Positions 16,988 to 26,502 of a DNA stretch of 64,000 bases are shown piece by piece (the stretch's first letter is position 1; each line of letters begins with the position of its first letter). The notes beneath the pieces are model-generated. The model worked only from the letters and a program-made list of their open reading frames with translations. It was not told where the DNA came from and ran no database searches. Origin of the DNA: JBPYCR01 sp051846935 (lineage in GTDB: Bacteria > Bacillota > Bacilli > Bacillales > Amphibacillaceae); assembly GCF_051846935.1 (NCBI RefSeq), contig NZ_JBPYCS010000005.1, forward strand, positions 62,001-126,000. Reading direction: 5' to 3'. A program made the position numbers and the translations under genes.

Positions 16988-18591
16988 TTAGAATTCTCTC
17001 CTTTTATTAAGTGGTCATAAGCCGGGATCGTTAAAAACTCTTCAAATGTAGTCTGTTTTATCAACTTATTCAAAATAGTTGAAGCTTCAATAAATTGACT
17101 ACTTGCAAATATGTCAGTACCAAATTCACTTTCTATTTTCTTTAATTCCTCTTCCGTAAGCTGATCGACCAATTCGAACGTAATATTACGTCCATCCGTT
17201 AATTTTCCTTCAGGATGACGAATCCATTGCCAAATTTGGGCGCGCGATATTTCAGCAGTAGCAGCATCTTCCATTAAATTATTTATAGGAACTGCCCCCC
17301 TGCCTTGCAGCCAAGAAGCAAGATAAATGATGCCTACCTTTATATTCGTCCGCAAGCCTGATTCAGTAATTTCTCCACTTGGTACTTGCAACAAATCTTC
17401 AGCTGTTACACAAACATCGTCCAGCTTGTTGTCTATTTGATTCGGCATTGGCATTCCTTGATCAAATATCTCTTTTACGAGCTGTACCATTCCAGGATGG
17501 GCAACCCATGTTCCATCGTGGCCGTCCTTACACTCTCTTTCCTTATCTTCACGTACCCTTTGAAATGCAATTTCGTTTGCTTTGTTATCATTTTTAACTG
17601 GAATTTGTGCAGCCATCCCGCCAATTGCTGGAGCATTTCGACGGTGGCACGTTTGAATCGCTAGCTGTGTATACGCACGCATAAATGGTACTTCCATCGT
17701 AACAAGGGATCGATCAGGAAAGAGAACTCGTTCATCTCGTTGAAACTTTTTAATGAAACTAAAAATATAGTCCCATCTACCACAATTTAGACCAGCTGAA
17801 TGATGCTTAAGTTCGTATAATATTTCATCCATTTCAAATGCCGCAGTAATTGTTTCTATTAAGACCGTTGCTTTTATTGTACCTTGAGGTATTCCTAGCT
17901 CGTCTTGAGCAAATATAAACACTTCATTCCATAAGCGGGCCTCCAAATGGTTTTCGAGTTTCGGCAAATAAAAATATGGCCCTGTTCCACGATTTAATAA
18001 AGCTTTTGCATTATGATAAAAGTACAAACCGAAATCAACTAAGCTCCCTGACATCGCCTGTTCATTGATTTGAATATTTTGTTCATTCAAATGCCAGCCT
18101 CGTGGTCGAACGATTAATACAGCAGTGTCTTGCCCAAGCTTATAATCCTTTCCATTCGCTGCGGTAAAATCAATCGTTCTTCGAATCGCGTCACGAAGAT
18201 TTAGTTGACCGTTCATCATATTTTCCCAAGACGGGGCACTCGCATCTTCAAAGCACGCCATATAACACTTTGCACCACTGTTCAACGCATTAATAATCAT
18301 TTTTCGATCGACAGGTCCTGTTATTTCCACGCGTCTATCTTTTAAGTCTTCTGGAAGTGGATCAATCGTCCAATTCTCTTTTCTAATTTGTTCCGTATGT
18401 GGCAAAAACTGAAGTGTCTCCCCTTTATTCAACTGTTCCTGTGTACGCTTCCGTAAAGCTAATAAACTCTCTCTACGGTCGTTAAATTTATAGTGGAGTT
18501 TTTCGAGGAAGCTACATGCTTCCTCGCTTAAAATTTCTGCAAAATCCGGGTACATGTCATTACACACTTTAACACGTGTACTTTTTATCAT
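16984..18591 (-). CDS. aceB: Malate synthase A
   Basis: This enzyme condenses glyoxylate with acetyl-CoA to malate, the second glyoxylate-shunt step. The protein has 535 residues, the type A length. The PROSITE-type signature [16 protein letters not shown] lies at residues 262-277 and the active-site arginine is in RPRGW (162-166). The ATG at 18591 follows GGAGGGG. It overlaps aceA by four bases downstream. A 33-residue zinc-ribbon peptide ends 69 bases upstream on the same strand, without a visible terminator, so it may share the transcript. Confidence 0.97.
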   Translation of the reverse strand: MIKSTRVKVCNDMYPDFAEILSEEACSFLEKLHYKFNDRRESLLALRKRTQEQLNKGETLQFLPHTEQIRKENWTIDPLPEDLKDRRVEITGPVDRKMIINALNSGAKCYMACFEDASAPSWENMMNGQLNLRDAIRRTIDFTAANGKDYKLGQDTAVLIVRPRGWHLNEQNIQINEQAMSGSLVDFGLYFYHNAKALLNRGTGPYFYLPKLENHLEARLWNEVFIFAQDELGIPQGTIKATVLIETITAAFEMDEILYELKHHSAGLNCGRWDYIFSFIKKFQRDERVLFPDRSLVTMEVPFMRAYTQLAIQTCHRRNAPAIGGMAAQIPVKNDNKANEIAFQRVREDKERECKDGHDGTWVAHPGMVQLVKEIFDQGMPMPNQIDNKLDDVCVTAEDLLQVPSGEITESGLRTNIKVGIIYLASWLQGRGAVPINNLMEDAATAEISRAQIWQWIRHPEGKLTDGRNITFELVDQLTEEELKKIESEFGTDIFASSQFIEASTILNKLIKQTTFEEFLTIPAYDHLIKGENSK

Positions 18592-18660
18592 TTACACCCC
18601 TCCAATTGTTATAGGGCATCATTATTACTGACCCTTTGTTATAATACAAAACCCATTCTG

Positions 18661-18762
18661 CTAGTCGTCTTTTTTAGAAAGGCAATACGCACATTCCAAC
18701 GTATAGCTTTTACTCGATATGCTACTTCCGCATTGAATACAAGTTTCCTTTTTATTACTCAT
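18661..18762 (-). CDS. YhfH-type zinc-ribbon micropeptide
   Basis: This 33-residue peptide starts at ATG 18762, nine bases after GAGGGGA, and ends at TAG. It contains two CxxC pairs in the order CIQCG and ECAYCLSKK, with the Tyr-x-x-Glu-Cys-x-x-Cys-Leu-Ser-Lys pattern I associate with the YhfH family. A single bound zinc is likely. A second family member lies at 61573-61701. No function is known to me. The conserved pattern, good ribosome site and absence of overlap with other genes support a real gene. It precedes aceB on the same strand. Confidence 0.75.
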   Translation of the reverse strand: MSNKKETCIQCGSSISSKSYTLECAYCLSKKDD

Positions 18763-19029
18763 TTCATTCACTCCCCTCAACCTTTGATATAACACTTTTC
18801 AATTTCTCTTATCTGTTATAATACAGTTTAGTTTAATTATTCTGAAAATGCAACCCTTTTTTAAGGAAATTTAAATTTTAAATCTAACTTGTTGTTACAT
18901 TACCTTGCGAGCATGAAACATAGAAGGATTATTGTTATAATTAAAGAAATGATTCGCAGGATCCTATTTTTTACACAGAGAAATATGGCCCTTTCGATGA
19001 AAAGATAATGTAGAAGTAGAGGAGATATT
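18763..19029. other. Divergent promoter region
   Basis: This spacer separates the zinc-ribbon peptide (minus) from the ArAE-type gene (plus). A TATAAT at 18936-18941 with a weak TGAAAC -35 could drive the plus-strand gene. TATTATAAC on the minus strand near 18815-18825 could serve the peptide. No operator was recognised. Confidence 0.35.
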
Positions 19030-20058
19030 ATGAAGCGTTTTCCATTTGCTGGCACTCGTGTTGTTAAAACTGGTGTCGCCATCTTTTTAACCGCATTATT
19101 TTGTGATTTATTGAATTGGCCTCCGGTATTTGCTGTTATTACAGCTATTGTTACTTTAGAACCAACCGTTTCAGATTCCATTAAAAAAGGAATTATCCGG
19201 TTTCCAGCTTCTGCGATCGGATCTGCTTATGCAGTTATATTTATTGCGCTCTTTGGCAATTCACCCATTACGTATACACTTGCTGCTGTGTTTACGATCG
19301 TCACATGCTTCAAGCTAAAGTTGCATGCCGGCTTGCTTGTTGCAACACTTACAGCTGTTGCAATGGTAGAAGTTATTCACGGCAATTATTTTTTAGCCTT
19401 TTTTATTCGATTAGGAACAACGACAATTGGACTACTCGTGTCAACGTTTGTAAATCTACTAATATTACCACCCGACTATATGAAAGAGATTAAGAGTAAT
19501 ATCGACACAATTTGTCAATCAATGGGAAATTCTATTAAGCAGGTATTTGAGGAGAAATTGGCAAGTAATTTGAGCCATAGTGAGCAAGTAGCGAAGCTTA
19601 TAAATGAATTGGATAAAAAAATACATAGAACGGAAGCCTTAATTAGATTTCAACAGGATGAATCTAAATTACATCCGTTTGTCGGAAGTAAGCAAGTGGA
19701 ATTTAAAGCAATGCAGGAAGAAATAAAGCATTTACGTTTTATGCACTATCATATTACGAATTTGTTCAATACGCCATTAGCTGCAATATCCTTTCCTGAA
19801 AAAGATAGTAAGCAAATTTTAGGTGCGGTAAATCAACTGGCAATGAGCATGAAGGTGAACACAAGCTTTCAAACAGTTGAACACGAGCATCAATTGAAAA
19901 TCGTACTGGACTTGTTCTCAAAAGATGAAGACATTACGGTTAGCAATATTCATGCAGAAACGTTGGTTCACCCAAAATTAATAGTACTTTATGAATTGTT
20001 GTCGCTTTATAACCTAGTTCGTCAATTTTATGAAAATGAGCGAATAGCAGCGTCCTAG
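19030..20058 (+). CDS. ArAE family (aromatic acid exporter-like) membrane protein
   Basis: This 342-residue membrane protein of the ArAE_1 family resembles B. subtilis YgaE/YqjA-type proteins. Five or six hydrophobic segments fill residues 10-155, with the conserved AVITAIVTLEPTVSDSIKKGIIRF loop. A long amphipathic C-terminal domain (about 160-342) follows and is probably cytoplasmic. The ATG follows GAGGAGATATT. The family is named for aromatic-acid efflux in plants and Gram-negatives; substrate here is unknown. It converges on the gene ending at 20067 with eight bases between stops and no terminator visible. Confidence 0.8.
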   Translation: MKRFPFAGTRVVKTGVAIFLTALFCDLLNWPPVFAVITAIVTLEPTVSDSIKKGIIRFPASAIGSAYAVIFIALFGNSPITYTLAAVFTIVTCFKLKLHAGLLVATLTAVAMVEVIHGNYFLAFFIRLGTTTIGLLVSTFVNLLILPPDYMKEIKSNIDTICQSMGNSIKQVFEEKLASNLSHSEQVAKLINELDKKIHRTEALIRFQQDESKLHPFVGSKQVEFKAMQEEIKHLRFMHYHITNLFNTPLAAISFPEKDSKQILGAVNQLAMSMKVNTSFQTVEHEHQLKIVLDLFSKDEDITVSNIHAETLVHPKLIVLYELLSLYNLVRQFYENERIAAS

Positions 20059-20066
20059 ATATTTCA

Positions 20067-21056
20067 TTATACGAGCAATCGCTCTGCAATGAGCTGATAC
20101 GAACGAAGTTTCATTTGTTCATCGTGCGTAATCGTTACGATCATTAATTCATCTGCATCATACTCTGTTTTAATCGATCGAAGTTGTTCCTCTACTTCCG
20201 CTGGATTACCGATTACGTACTTTTCCTTAATCATTTCGACCTTCTCATTTGATTGTGTATTAATATATGCTTTTGCTTCGTGTAAATCGGGGATACCTGC
20301 TGTACTTCCACCTGTTTCTTGTTTTATACTCCAAGCAATATTGCTAAGTGCAAGCTCATTTGCTTGCTCTGTAGTAGCGGCACAAAACACAGTAACAGCG
20401 ACAATTACTTTGGCATCTTTTTGTTCCCCTTTTTTTGTACGTATGTATCGATACTTGTCAACTACTTCAGGTCCATTTTTTTCTGACATAAAATGACCAA
20501 ATGCATATGCCATTCCTTTTTCACCGGCTAAGACGGCACTTTTTTCACTCGTTCCTAAAAGCCATAGCTGAGGTGGGCCTATTGGAATCGGCGTTGGCAA
20601 TAATGTCCCCTTACCATTTTGATAGCGGTGCTGTAACCATTGCTTCAGTTCTTCAATCAATTGTGGAAATTTACCAACCTGCTCCAAATAGTTTTCGACC
20701 AAAGCTAATGAAGCTTCGGCAGAACCGCCTGGTGCTCGACCAAGCCCTAAGTCAATACGATCCGGAAACATCGTTGCAAGCAAGTTATATGTTTCTGCTA
20801 CGCGAAAAGGCTTATAATAAGGTAGCAAGACGGCTCCTGCACCAATTCGGATGTTAGTTGTTTGCGAACCAATTATTCCTAACATAACATCTGGGTTCGG
20901 GCAAGCTAGTCCAAATAAGTCATGGTGCTCGGCAATCCAATAGCGTGTATACCCATACCGCTCTCCTAACTGTGCCAATTTGACAGAAGTTCGCAATGCA
21001 TCATACGCCGTTTTTCCTTTTGGAATAGGTGATTGATCAAGTATGCTTAGTTTCAT
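20067..21056 (-). CDS. Luciferase-like flavin-dependent oxidoreductase
   Basis: This 329-residue TIM-barrel protein belongs to the bacterial-luciferase superfamily (LLM class), the group of E. coli YhbW and B. subtilis YwcH/YvbT. Family landmarks are LDQSPIPKG at the start, RYWIAEHHDLFGLACPNP and DLGLGRAPGGS. Such proteins use FMN for monooxygenation, but the substrate is unknown. The ATG at 21056 follows GAGGAGGGATACGA. It lies 46 bases below liaR on the same strand with no terminator between, so it may be read through from the lia genes. Confidence 0.88.
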   Translation of the reverse strand: MKLSILDQSPIPKGKTAYDALRTSVKLAQLGERYGYTRYWIAEHHDLFGLACPNPDVMLGIIGSQTTNIRIGAGAVLLPYYKPFRVAETYNLLATMFPDRIDLGLGRAPGGSAEASLALVENYLEQVGKFPQLIEELKQWLQHRYQNGKGTLLPTPIPIGPPQLWLLGTSEKSAVLAGEKGMAYAFGHFMSEKNGPEVVDKYRYIRTKKGEQKDAKVIVAVTVFCAATTEQANELALSNIAWSIKQETGGSTAGIPDLHEAKAYINTQSNEKVEMIKEKYVIGNPAEVEEQLRSIKTEYDADELMIVTITHDEQMKLRSYQLIAERLLV

Positions 21057-21102
21057 TCGTATCCCTCCTCGCTTACCACTTTTACTATTAATTAAGTTTA
21101 TT

Positions 21103-21735
21103 TCAGTTAATTAATTTATGTTGAAATGCATAAATTACCGCTTGTGTCCGATCTTTCACTTCAAGCTTACTTAATATGTTACTTACATGCACTTTTACTG
21201 TTTTTTGAGCGATAAATAATTGATCTGCGATTTCTTGATTGCTTTTACCTTCTGCAATTAATAGTAATATTTCCGTTTCTCTATCTGTTAAATCATGATG
21301 TAAGGCTACTTTTTGTCGGGAACGCATTTTAGTCATAATTTTTCCAGTTACCTCCGGCTCTAAAATGGATTGCCCTTCATACGTTGCACGTATCGCCTCA
21401 GCAATATCACTCGCTTTTGAAGTTTTAAGCATGTAGCTTGTTGCACCTGCTTCAAGAGCAGGATATACTTTCTCATCGTCAATAAAACTCGTCACAATAA
21501 TGATTTTCGCTTCAGGCCATTGTGCAATAATTTGTTTTGTTGCTTCAATCCCATCTGTTTTTTTCATAACTAAATCCATTAGAATAATATCTGGCTTCAA
21601 CACCAAAGCTTTTTCAATTGCTCCTTCTCCATCATCTGCTTCCGCAATTACTTCAATATCCGGTTGTGAAGAAAGGTATGCGGAAACCCCTATTCGCACC
21701 ATCTCATGATCATCAGCAAAAAGAACTTTAATCAT
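21103..21735 (-). CDS. liaR: Response regulator LiaR, NarL/LuxR type
   Basis: This regulator of the cell-envelope stress system activates liaIH-type genes when antibiotics disturb the lipid II cycle. The 210-residue protein has a receiver domain with phospho-acceptor Asp54 (ILMDLVM) and switch Thr/Lys residues, then a LuxR helix-turn-helix ([22 protein letters not shown]...[12 protein letters not shown], about 147-195). Its start overlaps liaS by eight bases, giving the usual liaF-liaS-liaR order. VraR and LiaR are orthologous, so either name could be used. Confidence 0.93.
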   Translation of the reverse strand: MIKVLFADDHEMVRIGVSAYLSSQPDIEVIAEADDGEGAIEKALVLKPDIILMDLVMKKTDGIEATKQIIAQWPEAKIIIVTSFIDDEKVYPALEAGATSYMLKTSKASDIAEAIRATYEGQSILEPEVTGKIMTKMRSRQKVALHHDLTDRETEILLLIAEGKSNQEIADQLFIAQKTVKVHVSNILSKLEVKDRTQAVIYAFQHKLIN

Positions 21736-22774
21736 CTGTTTCAGCCTCGCTTTTTTTTAACGTCGGTATTTTAACCTCTATTCGAGTTCCTTGGTTTGGT
21801 AAGCTAATCACTTTAAATGTGCCACCGATCTCAAATGTACGCTCCTTCATACTTTCTAAACCATATGAGCTTGTGCGTACCGTTTTCATATCAAATCCAA
21901 GCCCATTATCGACTACTCTAAAAATTATAAATCCATCTCTTTCAATTAACATAATATGGAGCATCGAAGCTTGCGCATGGCGTAGCGTGTTGGATATCGA
22001 CTCCTGTGTAATCCGAAACAAATGATCTTCAATGCCCTTATCAATTACAAAAGTTTCAATTTTAGCATCGACCTTCATTGGAACCTTTTCTAGCAATTCA
22101 TCCAGTAATTCTGTTATGCCTTCTTGTAAGGACTTCCCTTTTAAAGCAGCAGGTCTTAAATGCAAAAGTAATGCCCGCATCTCTAACTGTGATTGATGAA
22201 TCATTTTTTCTACCATCGCTAGTTGATCGTTTGCTTTACTATTTTTCGTCGAATTCGCTTCATTAATAGCTGACATCATCATCGATGCAGCGAACAACTG
22301 CTGACTAACCGAGTCATGCAATTCACGTGCGAGACGATTTCGTTCTTGGACGACAACCTCTTGTAAGCTTTTTTCCCGTTCGTGCGCACGTTCGGATGCT
22401 TGCTTTTGTGATATTTGCATCAGTTTTCCCCATTTTTCTTGTAAATGTTCGATTGATTCATTTATTTTTATCATTTCAATATCTTGTTCGGATAAACGCG
22501 TAATTGCTTGTCCTTTTACGAGCTCCTTTAATTGCCGGTCAATTTTACGTAATTGCTGACGCCAGTACCAGCCAACGGATATGCCGATAAAAGTACCTAT
22601 TATTATTGGTATAACTGTTACGAGAACAATATAATTTATATCAAACAGTTTACTAGAAACTAGAACAGACCAATCGTCTGGTGGAAATGCAAGCAATGTA
22701 ATGCTTATCATGACTAATGCAATTAAAACACTGAAAATAATTCCAACCGTAGCATAACGCATGATTATCTTCAT
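21728..22774 (-). CDS. liaS: Sensor histidine kinase LiaS
   Basis: This is the membrane sensor kinase partner of LiaR. The 348-residue protein has two membrane segments (about 10-30 and 48-70) with a very short extracellular loop, typical of intramembrane-sensing kinases. A linker follows, then a HisKA_3 box with the phospho-accepting His153 in [16 protein letters not shown], and an ATPase domain with VVDNGLGFD. It overlaps liaF by four bases (ATGA) and liaR by eight. LiaF holds it inactive in unstressed cells by family precedent. Confidence 0.94.
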   Translation of the reverse strand: MKIIMRYATVGIIFSVLIALVMISITLLAFPPDDWSVLVSSKLFDINYIVLVTVIPIIIGTFIGISVGWYWRQQLRKIDRQLKELVKGQAITRLSEQDIEMIKINESIEHLQEKWGKLMQISQKQASERAHEREKSLQEVVVQERNRLARELHDSVSQQLFAASMMMSAINEANSTKNSKANDQLAMVEKMIHQSQLEMRALLLHLRPAALKGKSLQEGITELLDELLEKVPMKVDAKIETFVIDKGIEDHLFRITQESISNTLRHAQASMLHIMLIERDGFIIFRVVDNGLGFDMKTVRTSSYGLESMKERTFEIGGTFKVISLPNQGTRIEVKIPTLKKSEAETDD

Positions 22775-23511
22775 ATGCGCTTCACCTCGATATCACCTGA
22801 TAATAGAGAAGTAATTATTTTCACACGAGGAAGATTGGAATTGTTGTAATTGCCCGTTTGGTAAAAAAGAGTTTGATTTAATAGTTTACGATGCTCGTGA
22901 TTTAAAATAATAGCCCTTCCAAACACAGAGCTATGGTGAATACTAATTTCAACTTCATATGGAACGTAAATTATTATATTTCCGATGAGATGACGAATAG
23001 ATATAACCGCAGTGTCATTAGGGAGAACCGTATTACTCAAATCAATCGTACGGTCGCCATAGACTCCATGTATATGAACATCTCGCCAGGAATAAGGAGT
23101 GTCTGATGTTTTTTGATCGCGAAAAAAATGTTTGTCAAACAAAGGGTCGATAGAATAAATCGTTTCTTCCTCTTCTGCTTGATTTTCTGGATCTGCTAGC
23201 ATTGGTGTAAGCTTTTCTGTTTCATTTTTCGATTTAAAATAATGAATGACAACGAATCCAATTCCTACCAAAACAAAAAGACGAACAGCCATCATATTTA
23301 AAATACTAAATAAAATTGTAATCGTACCGATCCAAAAACAGACTTTCCCCCATAATTGGATAAAGTTTTTCCAGCCGATATAAATGAGGAGCCCAGAGAA
23401 TAAGGCGGTGAAAATTAGGCCTCCGTTAAAAAAAACTATTTCAACTACGAAAAGAATAACCCCAACAATTAAGACGGCGTTTATTAAATCTGTATCAATT
23501 CGTTTAAACAT
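22771..23511 (-). CDS. liaF: LiaF, inhibitor of LiaS
   Basis: This 246-residue protein has about four N-terminal membrane segments (LiaI/LiaF-type transmembrane region) and a C-terminal soluble domain (about 130-246) with the family stretch TIDLSNTVLPNDTAVISIRHLIGNI. In B. subtilis LiaF keeps LiaS off. The frame is open from 23580, but the ATG at 23511 follows GGGAGG by six bases and is chosen. It overlaps liaS by four bases. A transcription terminator and MITE copy B lie between it and liaH. Confidence 0.9.
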   Translation of the reverse strand: MFKRIDTDLINAVLIVGVILFVVEIVFFNGGLIFTALFSGLLIYIGWKNFIQLWGKVCFWIGTITILFSILNMMAVRLFVLVGIGFVVIHYFKSKNETEKLTPMLADPENQAEEEETIYSIDPLFDKHFFRDQKTSDTPYSWRDVHIHGVYGDRTIDLSNTVLPNDTAVISIRHLIGNIIIYVPYEVEISIHHSSVFGRAIILNHEHRKLLNQTLFYQTGNYNNSNLPRVKIITSLLSGDIEVKRI

Positions 23512-23577
23512 AAGGGGCCTCCCACCATATCCGTTGTAACCTTTATTATAATCTGTAAAGCTATGTAAGCCGATGAG

Positions 23578-23606
23578 CAAAAACAGACGCTTTCGATTGC
23601 GTCTGT
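23578..23606 (-). terminator. Terminator/attenuator between liaIH and liaFSR
   Basis: ACAGACGC (23583-23590) and GCGTCTGT (23599-23606) form a perfect 8-bp stem with an 8-base loop, followed on the minus strand by TTTTTG. It ends most liaIH transcripts and leaves liaFSR to read-through or a weak promoter (a TATAAT lies between it and the liaF start). Confidence 0.8.
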
Positions 23607-23636
23607 ATTATATCATGTTTTATATAGGACCTGTAG

Positions 23637-23897
23637 ATTGAGTCAAGTATTTGTGGGTGTTAGTTTAAGAAGTTAAAAAACCTCTCTTTGTATTCGTTAC
23701 TATTAGTATTGATTCCTACCATCCGCAGTAGATATACACTACGCTTTCCGAGGAGGCTGAAGCCATGCCCGCGGAAAGCATCCACCTGCAGTGAAAATCA
23801 ACGGTGTTATTCATGTGTATATCGTTCGAAGTAAAATTGATCACATATTATCTAGTTAAATTCGTGCATCTGTTCCCCCACAAACATTTTACTCATA
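23637..23897 (-). mobile_element. MITE-like element, copy B
   Basis: This is the inverse copy of the element at 15169-15430: 261 bp, about 12 substitutions and no gaps. It keeps the terminal inverted repeats and the internal GCTTTCCG/CGGAAAGC stem. No direct repeat flanks it, so either the target duplication has decayed or the copy arose by recombination. It is inserted between liaH and the liaF terminator, parting genes that are adjacent in B. subtilis apart from liaG. Confidence 0.8.
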
Positions 23898-24052
23898 CAC
23901 GAACAAATCATTTGATTCAGATACTTGGAGTGCTATTATATTTTGGAGAACAGCCTTTTGTATCGATTATTCGACTAACGATTGTATTCGTTGATATATA
24001 CTTCGTTATGAAGGCAATGCCTTAGCTAACTTAAGAAGTTTCTCAAGTTTAT

Positions 24053-24673
24053 CTATTTTTCCATCTCTCTTTCAAGCTGTGCGATTTTTTGATCAAACGT
24101 AGTACGATAATATGAATTGTTTACCTTCGTTTCAAGATTTTCAATAAATTTCTCTAGCTCATGGAAGCGTGAATACGGCTTGTCTGAAGCTTCTTCTATA
24201 ACACGGTTCATTTGTTCATTTGCCCGAATAATATTCTCGCGTCCCATTAACTCCATTCTTTTTAATCGCATATCTTTTATTTTGTATTTCATTTTTTCAT
24301 ATTTTTCTTCCAAAAGCGCCAGCTGTGTAATCGCTTCTTCCCTAGATGCCTTCATTCGATCGGCACGCTGCTGATAATCCTCATACTCTCTCATTGCATA
24401 TGCTTGCATTTGTTCTTCTTTTGCTTTTTCAGCAATATTTGCTTGGCGTAGCCTTTTCTCTGCAATATCTTGAGCTTTTAAGTACTCTTTTGAAAACTCC
24501 TCCTTTAATCGATACTGTCTTTCCACTAGTTTTTTAACCTTTACTGTTTCCAGCTCGCTTTGACGTAAATAGTTATTTAATGCTTTAATTGGGTCGTTCT
24601 GTTCTTTATTATCCAGTAAATTATGCAAATCTGCCGATAGTGTATCTTTAATTCGAGTAAATAGAGTTGTCAT
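24053..24673 (-). CDS. liaH: PspA/IM30 family protein LiaH
   Basis: This 206-residue, almost wholly helical protein belongs to the phage-shock family, whose members form rings that support the stressed cytoplasmic membrane. It is charged along its whole length with heptad patterns and lacks membrane segments. Position directly below a LiaI-type membrane protein, 22 bases apart, identifies it as LiaH rather than general PspA. LiaI is thought to anchor LiaH at the membrane. It would be the main target of LiaR. Confidence 0.88.
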   Translation of the reverse strand: MTTLFTRIKDTLSADLHNLLDNKEQNDPIKALNNYLRQSELETVKVKKLVERQYRLKEEFSKEYLKAQDIAEKRLRQANIAEKAKEEQMQAYAMREYEDYQQRADRMKASREEAITQLALLEEKYEKMKYKIKDMRLKRMELMGRENIIRANEQMNRVIEEASDKPYSRFHELEKFIENLETKVNNSYYRTTFDQKIAQLEREMEK

Positions 24674-24695
24674 TTAAAATCTCCCCTTCAATTAA

Positions 24696-25043
24696 TTATT
24701 TATTTAAGTCTGCCCATTCTCTTTCAAAGTTCTGAAAAGGGTCTTTTCCTTTTAAACCTTCAAATTCATTTTCATTACCTTTCCAGCTTGTATAAATTAC
24801 GTACAATCCATATAGCGCCACCAACCCTATAACAGCATAAATGTTCGACAAGGCGATGCTTAACAATAGTAACCCTAGTGCAACCCAACCAATCTTGCCA
24901 ATCGTTGAATCGCTTTGCAAAAATTTCTTAAAAACAATGTAGAGCAGCCATACACATACTGCAAGTAGTATTAACGGTCCTAAGTTTACGAGTAGTACTC
25001 CTAGTGCAATCAAACTAGCCGCAATTAATAGTAGCTTTTTCAT
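24696..25043 (-). CDS. liaI: LiaI-like small membrane protein
   Basis: This 115-residue protein has three or four hydrophobic segments in residues 1-85 and a charged C-terminal tail. The pattern fits the LiaI/LiaF transmembrane family. It is the first gene of the liaIH unit; the ATG at 25043 follows GAGGAG. A possible promoter, CTGACC-N17-CATAAT, lies at about 25115-25087 on the minus strand. Identity rests partly on its neighbour, because such short membrane proteins diverge quickly. Confidence 0.72.
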   Translation of the reverse strand: MKKLLLIAASLIALGVLLVNLGPLILLAVCVWLLYIVFKKFLQSDSTIGKIGWVALGLLLLSIALSNIYAVIGLVALYGLYVIYTSWKGNENEFEGLKGKDPFQNFEREWADLNK

Positions 25044-25389
25044 TCAACGTGTCTCCTCTCTTAGATCAATTACCTATTATGTTACATGGAAGAAGCGTGG
25101 TCAGGAATGAGCTTAAGATATAATTTGAAGTAAGACTTAAGTTGTATATGAAATAAGACGTTACAAATAAAGAGTGAATCAGAAGGGTGAAAACACAAAA
25201 GGAGTCACAAAATAAAAAAAGCTTATAATAGCCCATTTTTCAAACAAGTCTACTGTAGAAAATAAAATGGCTTTCTTTAAAAAGTGATTGAGACGATTTC
25301 GGTGAAAAACACGAAGCTTATCATGAATGAACTGTACTAATTTTACACGTTGCTTTTAAAGGCGAACGGAATTTTTCTATAACAAAAAA
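25044..25389. other. Upstream region of liaIH
   Basis: This spacer has no gene. Above the possible liaI promoter lie two CTTAAG palindromes 24 bases apart (about 25110-25140) with an AAGT-N3-ACTT repeat between. They could be the LiaR site, but I cannot match them to a known consensus with confidence. Confidence 0.3.
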
Positions 25390-25432
25390 GAAGTTCAAGC
25401 TGTTTTATCTCTCAATGAAAGGCCTGAACTTC
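25390..25432 (-). terminator. Terminator of the LysR-type gene
   Basis: GAAGTTCA and TGAACTTC arms (8 bp, extended by partial pairing) lie 12 bases below the stop at 25444 and are followed on the minus strand by TTTTTTG. Confidence 0.7.
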
Positions 25433-25443
25433 CATTTTTGCAT

Positions 25444-26358
25444 TTACTCGGTAGTGTGATCCAACCGCTTTTCCATTCGATAAAACGGAGAGATTGCATC
25501 GTCGCGGTGTTGCTTAATTGTTTCAATAAATTTCTCCAATGCGGGGGTTAAGTAATCCGCTTTACGATAAATAAATATAGTAGTAATCGCACTGTACTCT
25601 TCAGGTAATTTGTGACAGCATATGAGACCACTATCTTCATAATGCTTAATCGCAGAATAAGGTACGTAGGCAATCCCTAAACCAGATATGACGCTGCCTA
25701 ACGTCGTTTCAAGTGTACCTAACTCCATAACTTTTGTCGGAGTTATTTGTTGATCTGTTAACCATTCATTTAGTTTTGCTCGATAGCCACAACCATCGCT
25801 AAACCCAAGAATTGGCTTTTCTGTTAAATCTTCAAGTGATTTCGATAATGGATCCGAAATGAGTACGAGCTTTTCTTGAAAAACATCTACTTCTAATAAA
25901 TCAGGGTGATACGTCGTTTTACTCTTTGTAACAAATGCACCGTCAAGCTGATAGTTTAAAACATCGTCCTTCAAATCCGCAGTTACACCTGTTGATAGTG
26001 TTAAATCAACATCTGTATATAAATGATTGTACTTTGACAAAATGAGCGGTAATTTTATAACGGTTTCTACGGATGCTATATCCAGTTTTCCTGAAGGCAT
26101 GTCACTATTTGCAGTCATCATTTTCATTTCTTTAGCTAATGCACTAATCTTTTGAGCATATACAATTGCTTTCTTCCCTTCTGGTGTTAATGAAACACCT
26201 CGCTTATGCCGATGAAACAGCGTTGTTTTTAAATCCTCCTCTAATTTTTTAATGCGCGAAGTGACATTTGACTGAACATAATTAAGCTGTTCTGCCGCTC
26301 CACTAATACTTCCCGTCTTTGCTACAATCTCAAAAATAAGTAAATCCTTTAAATTCAT
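25444..26358 (-). CDS. LysR family transcriptional regulator
   Basis: This 304-residue regulator has a typical N-terminal helix-turn-helix (residues 1-60, GSISGAAEQLNYVQSNVTSRIKKLEE) and a periplasmic-binding-like effector domain. It is transcribed away from an EamA-type transporter with 144 bases between their starts, the usual arrangement of a LysR regulator and its target. The shared region holds an inverted repeat (26399-26417). The effector is unknown. Confidence 0.9.
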   Translation of the reverse strand: MNLKDLLIFEIVAKTGSISGAAEQLNYVQSNVTSRIKKLEEDLKTTLFHRHKRGVSLTPEGKKAIVYAQKISALAKEMKMMTANSDMPSGKLDIASVETVIKLPLILSKYNHLYTDVDLTLSTGVTADLKDDVLNYQLDGAFVTKSKTTYHPDLLEVDVFQEKLVLISDPLSKSLEDLTEKPILGFSDGCGYRAKLNEWLTDQQITPTKVMELGTLETTLGSVISGLGIAYVPYSAIKHYEDSGLICCHKLPEEYSAITTIFIYRKADYLTPALEKFIETIKQHRDDAISPFYRMEKRLDHTTE

Positions 26359-26398
26359 ATGAAACGCCTCCTCTAAACATATTCATTGTATCATAAAT

Positions 26399-26417
26399 AA
26401 TGATGGATATTATCATT
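26399..26417. promoter_or_regulatory. Likely LysR operator
   Basis: AATGAT-N7-ATCATT is a dyad of the LysR type (T-N11-A inside a larger palindrome) between the divergent regulator and transporter. A further ATCATT half-site follows at about 26422-26428. Binding is inferred from architecture. Confidence 0.55.
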
Positions 26418-26502
26418 AACAATCATTTTACATGATGCCCTCACTGTAGTTAAATGAAAGTAGATAACAAAACGGTATAAAAATTTTTGCTGGAGGAAGA
26501 TA

